From the NCBI RefSeq assembly GCF_019097595.1, contig NC_080720.1, forward strand, positions 18,949,352-19,013,351: 64,000 nt of DNA, in the 5' to 3' direction. The position numbers and the translations under genes are program-made. The stretch is from Hemibagrus wyckioides. Its lineage: Eukaryota > Chordata > Actinopteri > Siluriformes > Bagridae. Shown here one piece after another: positions 24,570 to 34,512 of this stretch (positions within the stretch are counted from its first letter, which is position 1; each line of letters starts with the position of its first letter). Under the pieces are notes generated by a model, which did no database searches, was not told where the DNA came from, and saw nothing but the letters and a program-made list of their open reading frames with translations.

Positions 24570-25964
24570 ATCATCTTTCATTCCACAGAAGACTATATGA
24601 TGGAAATCAATATCAAATAGCTCACATTTAACACAGTAGCCTACTCCAAGTGATTTAAAAAATAAAAAAATAATAATATATAGATACATATATAAACCAT
24701 GATAAAAAATACAGAGTATGCATATATCAGTGGGATATATATTGTTTTATTGTTTTTTAAATTGAAATAAACTAATACTAATGAATCTACTGAAAAGGTA
24801 AATTATACTTGATTAACAGAAACCCAATGGCCATATCACCTCAGGTTCTAAACATTTAATCCAAAAGAAGTATTGAACTATTTCGGATCTAACATACTGG
24901 ATCAGTTACACGTCTCACACACAACACTGTCTTTAATAACAATCAAAAATAACAAAAAAAAAGGGGCTTTCACCCTCTAGTTTTCCCAAACTGACAAACT
25001 TGATATCTACCCATTTTCAGATGATCTGTTTGACACGATACTTTCAGGGAACTTTAGGGGAAACCCATAAAACTGAACTAGAAAAGTGCCATTGTATGAG
25101 AAGGGTTAAAATGGTATACCATTATCTGGCTGCTTCACTTATTCCTTACTGCCAGAATGGACTGAATGCTGTATGGACAGAATGCTGTAACGCACCCACA
25201 CAGTTAAATGCTTCATGGTGTATCCAAGCACAGCAGCTCGACAAACTTCTGTAGATTCTCTGAGGAACGGCTGCAAAAGTGGACTGCTGGTGTGAAGAAA
25301 GTGTTTATGGCAGTTAAAAAGATGAAAGTAGGTCTGTATTCAAAGTAACTTTGTTCCTGTCCTTTTCCTCAACTAATTTTTGTGGTTAGTTGACTTAACT
25401 CGTTGTTGCAAGCTGGTAAAGGAAGTGTTTACAGATAACATTCTATCTTACAGATATGTCTATCTTTATGCTGATGATTAAAATGATCAATCTTTTGCCC
25501 CCCCCCCACCTTTTTTTAGAAATTGATATCATATTTTGACTATTTTAACTATTAAGTGAGCTATTTTCTAACTAATTCCAGATACTGAAAATCCTGTATT
25601 TAATTCACACAGGTCCCTAAAAAAGAGAAAAACAGAGAAAAATGTGGAATGCAGCTAATGATGAGGCACAATGAGTGTAATGTGAACACTGGATGCTTTT
25701 GTTCACTGAGGCGAGCTGTGATGGAAGCTGGAGTTGACAAGCTCAGCTCAGATAAAGCCGGACTTCCCTGATGCACTCATCATTCTGACATTAAATAACA
25801 CTTGTGTAACCTCTTTGTATGTATTTGTCTTTACCTAGGATGCACAAATCTGGAGAGGAATACATACATGTATACTTGGACAAAGACACAGTAATCTATT
25901 CAGATGTACAGAGATGTGCAGATCTAAGCAGTGTGTTTATACTGTATGTTTGAGTAGAGAGAGA

Positions 25965-26005
<41 letters not shown>

Positions 26006-26566
26006 TGCATTAATCTAAAAAAAGTTCATTACTGCCATTTTAATTATTTTGGAAAATTTTTTGCGTCCCCTAATGTGGTCTGTTTCCTTTCATTCAAGCT
26101 ATAAAAGGCGAAGCTTCATTTGTTCTTTTAATTGGCTAAGTGGTGGAGTGATTAAGGCAGACTAAAGCCCGCTTGTAATTGGTTTCGGTTGGCTGTTGCA
26201 TAGCAGCCGATCCATTGTAGTAAATAAAACAAATTTTTTGAATCCCTTTGCCAGATTTTAATTTGTTCTGTTTAACAGATGGATGCAGGGAATGAAGGGA
26301 ACATACATTCCAATCCCATGATGATAAAGCACCCCAGAGCTTGTTAAATCCATTAATGTCAGCAAACATGCAACATGTAAACCATGTAAGACTTGTATGA
26401 CAACACACACACACACACCTACACACATATATGCATTATAAATTATGTATATATGCAGAATCTCGCTGGCATTGTATTGTATTAAAACAGTATGGACTTC
26501 TGTATTACTGTAACTGAATAATGTGATGCTTACCTAACACCTGACTAAAGGTTTTTCACATTAAAG

Positions 26567-26602
<36 letters not shown>

Positions 26603-28795
26603 CTAAGCTGTTGCTTCTGGCTTTGACTGGCTCCACACACCCATGGAGAATTCCATCTGTGACTCTTATTAAGCAGGTTCCCACTCCAGGACCCTGTCTT
26701 ACACAGACACACACATAGACACACACACGCGGACACTACATGCTGCATAAAAAGAAGCTTGATACACAAGCACTATCCTAGAGAGAACACAAGCATCCCA
26801 CTGTGATGACAATGGCAGCTCACGCATGCTGCCGTACACACAAACACACATATAAATGCATTACCTTTGCAAATATTCACTATGTTTAATAGCTGGTTAG
26901 CCTTAGTTTGCTTAAGGTGAAACATTTTAACATTTTATTCTGCACGTGAATATCTTACATAAGAAATAGGCGTAATCCATTTGTATAGGGAGTGGTGCAC
27001 TATTTCCGACAAAGGGCAGCTGCAGAAGATTTGCTTTTTTTCTCTCTATAATAAAAGGGGATGTTTATTAGCGCCTAATAATTGTGTAACGACATACACA
27101 AAGAAAATGGACTAAAAGTCCATTTCACATTTGCTGGAGCCAGATTGCTAACACATCAACATGGGGCACAAATCGGTTTCCCTCTGTTTCATCCCTCATT
27201 CTGCCAGCTGGTTAGTTTCTTCCCTAGAGTTTTTTTTTTTCTTTTTCGCTCAGAGATTTCCACACCCTATCGTCTGGCAGACTAGTGGACCCGTGCTTAC
27301 ATACTGCTCAAGTGTTTGAGTGGCTTTTCCCCCACCACAACAAGTACTGCATGATTAAATGATCCATGCTGCAAGGCACGCACTCAGGACGTCAGTGTTT
27401 GAACACTTCGCATGCTGGAAATGGGCACCAATGTTGTGCTCAGGGTCCTGGTATTGGCCATCTTAAAGAGGCAACGTTTAGCTCAGACATCCTCTGTGCT
27501 GACTGTGTGGCAATGCTTATGCTTACACAGTGGACTGACTGTGACTGTGTCAGAGTCAAATATGACTCAAACATTTTGCTAGTCATAATGGCCACATACA
27601 GAAATGACTGATATCATAGTAAGAGGTAGAGAAAGCAAAGTTTATTTCTGGATGACCTGACAGTTGACATATCTTAGCTAAAATCGCTCAGTCTGGAACT
27701 GAGATCACGCAGCGTGGAAGGTTATGTTCATCTACAAGCCTTTTTTGTATATCTTAAGGAAGAAGCTTTTCTACTGATGGCATGCACCACATCAACTACT
27801 ATGCACTTCCTAAAACACTTATCTTTCTTCTCAGCACTGTCAGACATTGGCAAGTCCCCCTCTACACTAAGGTATACAGTATGTGGTGGCCATTGCAATG
27901 CATGTGGCCTATTGATATGATATCATAACCTAGTAACCAACAGGAGCTCACCAGTAAAATTCCCTATATAACACTATAAAAAATATGAAAAACACTTTTG
28001 TACTCAAGAGCTTCTAGTACACAGACACACAGGCCTTTCCTTTCAGAATGCACCGTACTGACCAGATCTGGTAATATTAACCAATAACATGAACCAATCA
28101 ATTAATTAATGCTTGCAGCCTTCCATGAGGGCAAACCTCCAGATAATTCTTTGGTGTACCCATTGCGTGCCTTATGGTGCTACTTAGAGAGCATCTGATC
28201 CTCAGACCAGCTGTCTGTCATGAAGGAGCACCATTGCCAAAACAGAGGCTGGATGCCCACAAGGCCCCAACCATGAAATACCATATCAGGACTTTCTCCT
28301 TCTTACAACCATTATCCTGCTCCAGGAAGTCTGCACTGCTGCTACCTGATTCTCCATGTTTAGCATGAGTGACGCTCATCTTTCAACAATACTTTTGCCA
28401 GTCATTCCAGTGACATTGTTGCATATGTTATTCATTCCCGGCTTGTTAGAATGTGGTTATGTGAACCGCAACCATGACAATACAGCAACAGCTAGCTGTT
28501 CAAATGTGTTCAATGAATGAGCTCAAACTCCAATCTATAACCAGACCTCCTTTCTACACCATTACCACATGTACTGTGATATTTAATGTCATATTAATAC
28601 CTAATAAATAGTTCTTTAAAATGCTCTCAAAATCATAATAGTGTTAAAAAAGAAATCATCCTTCCTGTTACACATAAGCATGGATAATAATACATGCCTT
28701 TTGATATAAGATGTGGTCAGTCTGATACAGGTTAGGATTTGGGCATAATTAAGTGAATTTAACAGATGGTTTAATTTAACGTATGCAAAACAAGA

Positions 28796-28833
<38 letters not shown>

Positions 28834-28859
28834 AAAATCCTTGAACTTTTAGGCAAATC
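24570..28859. other. Intergenic DNA upstream of the tox2-like gene
   Basis: (GA)n at 25955-26001, (CA)n at 26410-26427 and 26570-26601, (AAT)n at 28800-28831. Between them are complex blocks at 26040-26360 and 26930-27240 discussed as possible regulatory elements. The open frame at 25000-25254 shows no recognisable family. Confidence 0.45.
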
Positions 28860-29210
28860 AAAGTGTAGCTATTGTAGCCAATGCACTGTCCACTTCCGGT
28901 TTTGCGTTCGGCTAATGATGTCTGTCAAGCCGGCCTCTCTCTCTCTCTCTCTTTCTCTCTCTGTTCCTTTTCCCAACGGCAGAGGTCGCTTGGCATTTCC
29001 CATGGAACCTGAACGCATGGACGCGGTCTCCTGCTCCTACACACCGAGGGTGTGAATTAATACCAAACCCCATCCACGGCGCGCAACCATAACGGATGTC
29101 AACGCAGTGTTTTTGAAAAGGTCACACGCAGTAGTTGTCAGGTTGCAGTTTAGCTTTACATTCTTAGATCCACTTTTATAGCAAGGTGCACCATCTCCTA
29201 GCTTATAAAA
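28860..29210 (+). promoter_or_regulatory. Candidate main promoter region of the tox2-like gene
   Basis: The sequence turns CpG-richer from about 28890. A CCAAT box at 28878-28882 and an ETS-type CACTTCCGG at 28891-28899 lie upstream, a (CT)n tract at 28936-28963 follows, and a TATAAAA at 29204-29210 sits immediately before the (TA)n tract. The order fits a vertebrate promoter 400-750 bases upstream of the start codon, but the transcription start cannot be read from sequence and the TATA-like box may simply belong to the (TA)n repeat. Confidence 0.4.
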
Positions 29211-29215
29211 GTGAA

Positions 29216-29217
<2 letters not shown>

Positions 29218-29279
<62 letters not shown>
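29218..29279. repeat. (TA)n microsatellite near the promoter
   Basis: About 31 perfect TA units, prone to cruciform formation and length change. It generates an Ile-Tyr repeat frame that is not a gene. Confidence 0.97.
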
Positions 29280-29282
<3 letters not shown>

Positions 29283-29409
29283 TATTATTACTTAGCGCTC
29301 GGTCCGATATACCTAAAGTCAGTGCACCATCCTCAGACATAATTGAGCGGCTGATGTGTTTTTCGTGCTGAAGTGAAAAACCGCGAACGGATGTGAGGAA
29401 AAGAGCGCC

Positions 29410-29411
<2 letters not shown>

Positions 29412-29447
<36 letters not shown>
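29412..29447. repeat. (GA)n tract in presumed 5' UTR, first
   Basis: About 18 uninterrupted GA units between the promoter candidate and the tox2-like start codon. Confidence 0.97.
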
Positions 29448-29449
<2 letters not shown>

Positions 29450-29519
29450 CAACCCCTTTTTTTCTTCTTTCAATCGTTCTGTTTCTTTTTTGTTTGGGTT
29501 AACAATAGAGCAAGCGCGC

Positions 29520-29521
<2 letters not shown>

Positions 29522-29581
<60 letters not shown>
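29522..29581. repeat. (GA)n tract in presumed 5' UTR, second
   Basis: About 30 uninterrupted GA units ending 54 bases before the ATG at 29636. If transcribed it would lie in the leader RNA as a purine-only stretch. Confidence 0.97.
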
Positions 29582-29584
<3 letters not shown>

Positions 29585-29609
29585 ACTCGTAGACGCTGAA
29601 CCTGTTTTC

Positions 29610-29645
29610 ATGCCTTCAGTGGAGCGGAGCGGGCGATGGATGTGA
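29610..29645 (+). promoter_or_regulatory. Overlapping uORF of the tox2-like mRNA
   Basis: An ATG at 29610 opens 11 codons (MPSVERSGRWM) and stops at TGA 29643-29645, ten bases into the main coding frame. Its context is weak (T at -3, C at +4) whereas the main ATG at 29636 has G at -3 and G at +4, so leaky scanning would be expected. An overlapping uORF usually dampens translation of the main frame. It matters only if the transcript includes 29610. Confidence 0.5.
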
Positions 29646-29737
29646 GATTTTATCCTGCACCCCCTTCGAGCGTGGGCTCCTGCACGTTATCCACCGACTC
29701 CAGCCTCGCCTCTCTGGACTATTACCACTGCAACAAG
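29636..29737 (+). CDS. tox2: TOX-family HMG-box factor, first coding exon (tox2-like)
   Basis: TOX proteins are nuclear HMG-box DNA-binding factors of lymphocyte and neural development. This exon encodes only the 34-residue N terminus; the HMG box lies in later exons outside the window. Seen: MDVRFYP at the start, VG at residues 13-14, LASLDYYHCNK at 24-34, then AAG followed by GTAATG, a consensus donor in phase 0. The start at 29636 has a strong context (G at -3 and +4) with an in-frame TGA upstream at 29597. From memory, TOX begins MDVRFYP and ends this exon LDPYYCNK, while the long TOX2 isoform begins MDVRLYP and ends with LAHLDYYH; TOX3 ends differently. The VG and LAxLDYYH favour tox2, while F5 and CNK recall TOX. 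The family call is firm, the paralogue call moderate. The exon is partial by nature, not broken. Confidence 0.85.
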
Positions 29738-30810
29738 GTAATGACCCAAAGTGCAACAATGCTTTGCCTCTTCTTCTTCTTGCGCACCGACTTACTTTCT
29801 TTCTCGGTTTTCCAAAACGCGTTGCTGGTGCGTCCATGCCGCGCGGCTCAACTCTGTGTGCGGAAGTTGGAAAGCTGTCCTGTCCTTCATCACCTTTCCT
29901 TAAGAGTTGTTTAGGTGTGCGTTTCACAATTGCAAAACGCGCGCGAGACGCGTCCCGAGTAGGCGAAAAAAACAAACAAAAAAACGCGTGGTCTGGGACG
30001 AGTAAAAGAAGATGGGATGTAGAAGAAAGCATGTCCGATATATCCAAACTTTGAGTTTCTTTGGAGGAATTGTGGAGGCGAAAGGCGAGCGCTCGTTGCT
30101 CTCTGACTATTGGCTAATTGGTGGCACAACAAAAACAAGGGCGCGTGGCTGAATTTGACGTCGCGCCTCTGGGGAAACGCGGCTCCCGAAATGAGAAGAA
30201 TATAAACGTAAGCTGAAGAGCCACAGGATTTCCACGCGTCCGGTCGTGTCGAAACATGAAACTTTTTGGTTTTTGCTTAGAGGGACAGTGTTAAAGGAAT
30301 CGAAATTTACAGCAGGTTTCGCGTGCTTAATATTGCTCGGCAAAAATAGTACGGCACTTTTCTTTTCCCCCCCGGGTGCTTTTCCCTTTAGAGCAAGGCA
30401 GGCTACGGTGTATGTGCATATCTCACGCTTTTCAATGTCTTCATGTATAGATTTCCCCTTTTCTAAGTCTTAAACGTATCATGTTTAATGCAATTTTGTC
30501 TCACTTTTTTGATCCAGTATCCTGAGTTTAGTGTTGATGCCACTCGAACCCTGTAAACGGCGCTGCGGTGACGTAGTCGTAGCTCCACGTGCTAGCAGAG
30601 TCCGGCAATTAATTACCGCGCGGTCTAATTATTTCTTAACGGGCTCTCAGCTAATCGGATTCTGTTATTGGTCAGAACGGAGGGCAGTGTGGAAAAACAA
30701 TTGGGGGGGACACACAATTAAAACAGCTTGAACAGCAACAACAAAGCATGCTTTTTCCATCATCTTATTTATCCTGTATGGGCAAACAGGCGTCCGCGCG
30801 CGCGCGCTGC
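29738..30810. other. CpG-rich start of intron 1
   Basis: Frequent CpG (for example GCGCGCGAGACGCGTCCCG at 29939-29957 and a (CG)n run at 30795-30806) marks a CpG-island-like zone spanning the exon and about 1 kb of intron. The longest open frame in the window, 143 codons on the minus strand at 29616-30047, lies here and is best explained as an antisense shadow of GC-rich DNA. Confidence 0.6.
30109..30235 (+). promoter_or_regulatory. Candidate second promoter inside intron 1
   Basis: Two inverted CCAAT boxes (ATTGG at 30109-30113 and 30117-30121), a CRE-like TGACGTCG at 30156-30163 and TATAAA at 30201-30206 occur in promoter order within 100 bases of CpG-rich DNA. A start near 30230 would be predicted on the + strand. 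It could serve an alternative first exon or a non-coding transcript; no first exon can be proven. Confidence 0.35.
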
Positions 30811-30861
30811 GTTTTAGTAACCTGCTGCTACTTGTATGTGTAATGTTAGGAAATAATAGGC

Positions 30862-30897
30862 TTAATAATAATAATAATAATAATAATAACAACAACA
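30862..30897. repeat. (AAT)n-(AAC)n microsatellite
   Basis: AAT units switching to AAC at the 3' end. Confidence 0.9.
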
Positions 30898-31584
30898 GAG
30901 TAACTCAAAACAACATTTAAGTTATAGATATTTCGTCGTTTGGCACGTGCCTCCCGGCTATGTTAAGTAGTCACAGGGCGTAGGCTAATACACGTTATAG
31001 CAATATCAGATGAGAATAGATGTGTGTTCCAAGTGTGTATCGCCGCAGGGCCTTTAAAGCCGAACAGATACACAGCTGTGAGACAGATACATACTTCCAC
31101 GAGTGGGATTTTTTTTAACTTGATGCCCACTCTTCACTGATGTGTATATATATATGTTTTATTCTTATGAAGAATTTGGTTATTTTTTATGCAAAGCGTT
31201 GACTTGAACCTCGGTCTGTTTCGGGAGAGTTCACTGGCTCGCAGCACCTGACTCCTAACTTCAGCATTCATTTCCAAGCAAAACACATTCACATACACAG
31301 CGCTGAGATTTGTTTAAAATGTAGTTTTTGGCTCATTTGGGCTGTAACAACTCATAATGCGCTTATAGCTGATGGAGAACATTAGTTTGAAGCGCGTGTC
31401 TTTTTAGTTTACAGAGCACGTGCATTTACTGTCTGTCTCTAAATCGCACTAAAACTCTTTATCGTTGAGGGAAAAAATATATGTAAATCTTTAAAACATT
31501 TTCGACACGGTGATGCAGATATTAATGAAGGCATGAATGCTTTGCTATCCTTCTAGCACACTGCAGTAGGGTTTTTTTTTAATG

Positions 31585-31635
31585 TATTGAAATATAGGCT
31601 ACCAAATTTCCCCTTGAGGATTAATAAAGTACCCT
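31585..31635 (+). mobile_element. LINE-like 3' tail fragment
   Basis: AATTTCCCCTTGAGGATTAA then TAAAGTACCC matches the common fish LINE tail 'TTTCCCCTTGGGATTAATAAAGTATCTATC'. No body of the element remains. Confidence 0.5.
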
Positions 31636-31639
31636 TTAC

Positions 31640-34453
31640 TCTACTAGAACAATTAATATTCCTATGCATGAATGTTGCCAAAGTCCCATTTATGAGGTTT
31701 GCATTCACTACTGTTTTAAGACCAATTGCAAATTTTAATTAATAAGCTGAATGATTCAGTTTTGAGGGCAGTACATTAAGCAGAAAGCAATGTGAGATCG
31801 ATATGCCACCAAACCAATCATGTTGTGTCAGCTGTCAGTGGTTCATTCCAGTGTGATGTAAAGGGTATTTGCATGAGAGTTACTATAGTCACATCCTAGT
31901 TGGAGTCTGATTCATATTTGTTGAATAAAAATCATGGCTGCAAAACAGTTATATTTAAACTTATAAAAGTGAGCAAACAGATATAGCCTCTTAGATAAAG
32001 CACAATAAATAAGAGTGAGAAACATGATGAGAGAACTGTAAGCAAAGTGATATAGGATACAAAATGGATGGAAGGCCTTGACGTATGAGTCGTATTGCTT
32101 TGCTCTTCACCCTGTGGTACTGCACTTAAAACTCCCCATTTCCCCTGTAAGTAACTCATAATTTGGTGATGTGTGTTTATAGAAGTGTGTCGCAGAGTTT
32201 AGCTTGTGGGTTGGAACATATGGAAAAGATCAGCAAGCGAGCCAAGAGTGGGTACAGTATGCCGACTGCACATGCTGAAAAATGATCTTTTTCAAGTGGA
32301 CATTTTGCAGCAAATTTGAAGGGAAACGTCTGCTCTCTCTAGGCCACAATAGCCCCTTTATGCAAGCCTGCATTAATAAAGCAAATGTTCAAATGTGGCT
32401 GGGAGGTTGTGCATCCTATAGGAGCCCACATGTGCATAATAAGAACATCGAGATACGCACTGGGGTTCTGTGGTATCCCTTGAACCGGAAATGGTTCTGC
32501 AAAACTAGGCCAACCATAATGGGTGGCTCTCATTTCCTGTTGCTAACATGTTAATGCACTAGCTGCTGGGTTTTAACATCTCCACGGTGTTTGAACACTG
32601 AACACTGGCCCTTGCAGTGGAAATGGCAGTTATGGAGGAAACCCAACACTAGAAAGAGCAAGCCACTTTCTCATTTTTAAGCCAGAGAATGAATAACGTG
32701 GATCCTCTCTCACCTAGTTCTAGCTCACCTGAATGCGATGGACGTTGTGGAATAAATAATGTCTCGTTTGTTGCTATAGGAAATTCAAAATACCTGTCAA
32801 CAGCGGCGTTCAGATGGGAGTGGCATATCTACTGTAATCATACAAAAGAACAGAGATAGGCTTACACACTTTGGTCTCTAAGAAAGGCCCAGGACAGGAA
32901 TCCATTAAACATCTACTGTATGCATTCACAGGAAAAAAGAAACATCTTTGCAAACACACAAGCAGTTTAACCTTCTTATATTTCACAAACACAAGAAAAT
33001 GAAACTTCTTTGTCGAATACTTCTTTATAGCTTTGAATATATCAAGTGGAGTGTAGCTCACGCTGACTTCCGTTACACAGAAGACCCGGCACAGTTAGCA
33101 TTACAGAACATCAGCATGCAGTCACTGAGGAAGTGATGAATAGACAACAAGCAGGCAAATGATCATTTGATCACTTATGTCATACATCCTGTGATGTGCT
33201 TGCTATGAGACAGCTTATATAGCTTCAACTGTAAGATGTTGGAAGCAAACAAATGCAAGTTTTCAATAACAGTGTCACATAGATGAGCTGGATCTTTTGA
33301 GCTGACACATATTTCACATTCATGTCATGTTTGTTCCTGTGTAGATTAGCCTAAACTGAAGGAGTTTAACTGCAGGCACTCTTCTCTTTTTCTGATCTGT
33401 TCACTTGCAGTTTATCTATGCGTTCATGTTGAACTCAGTTTTGCTGGAACTGAGATTAGCTAGCAGCTATAACAGAGTGGCAACCATTTTGTATAGTGGT
33501 AATATAGAAAGCTATTATCTCTCTCAAATGCACAAATTCATTTTATATCTACTCTCTCTCCCTCTCTCGTGTGTGTGTGTGTGTGTGGGTGTATTGTTTG
33601 TTAAGCATACTCTATGCATTCCTCCAGTAAAGGCCATCTCTTCATAAATGCATGTTTTGTCCAGAGAATATTTGCTGAATGCATTATGATTTGTGCATAT
33701 AGCCCCAGGCTTGTTCACTTCGCAAAAAATATGAAGTTGGAAAGTTTATGAGAAGCACCCCCATAACAGCCTCCAACCCAAGCAACCCCCCCCCACTGCC
33801 CCCTCCACCCTCCCCCTACTGCTAACCTTATTGTATAGAACCGCAATGCACTACAACACAAACATTCAGATTAAATGAGACAAATCAGGCAAACATAGCA
33901 TGAATGTAATCAACCCTGCCAAGCTCAACAATATCGATACACGGTTTAGAGCATGCTGAACCACTTTTGGCCATTAGCAAGGATATTTAGACACAAGAGT
34001 GGCAGTACAAAAGTTTCTCAAACATTTACAGTAAACAGTAGAACCTGAAACCTATTTTAAGATATAATACACTCTATTATGAAGTGTAGGAAAACAGTAC
34101 CATATGGAAAAAAAAAAGTGCCTTTGTTTCATGTTATGCTGGATGTAACGAGAAGGAGAAGTTAATAACCAGCCGCAAACTATGAGTCCACTGTTTAATT
34201 ACATACCAGTGTCCAGCTGTCAAAACTGAACCTAAAGCATATGGCCCAAGTTTCTCACATCAATATAAAGTTACACCAAACTTTAAATGACAGACCAGAG
34301 TTTTTTTTTTCTTACCCCATGTTCAGTCTGAATCACTAATCAGAGAGTGGGTGGGAATGACAGGTTCTCTGTTACCTGCCTGATGACTGTAAAAGACCTT
34401 GATTCATTTAAGGATACTTTGAAGCCCCATTAGTGAACTCAGCACATTATTCA

Positions 34454-34456
<3 letters not shown>
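31640..34456. other. Intronic DNA, nothing recognised
   Basis: Mostly unique sequence. A short (GT)n at 33570-33587, a C run near 33786-33793 and a pyrimidine-rich stretch at 33550-33570 are the only simple repeats. Confidence 0.45.

Positions 34457-34509
<53 letters not shown>
34457..34509. repeat. (CT)n microsatellite
   Basis: About 26 perfect CT units. Confidence 0.97.

Positions 34510-34512
<3 letters not shown>

Noticed and set aside
29616..30047. 143-codon open frame on the minus strand, the longest in the window
   Set aside because: It lies antisense across the CpG-rich first exon and intron start, has no recognisable domain, and GC-rich DNA makes long chance frames.
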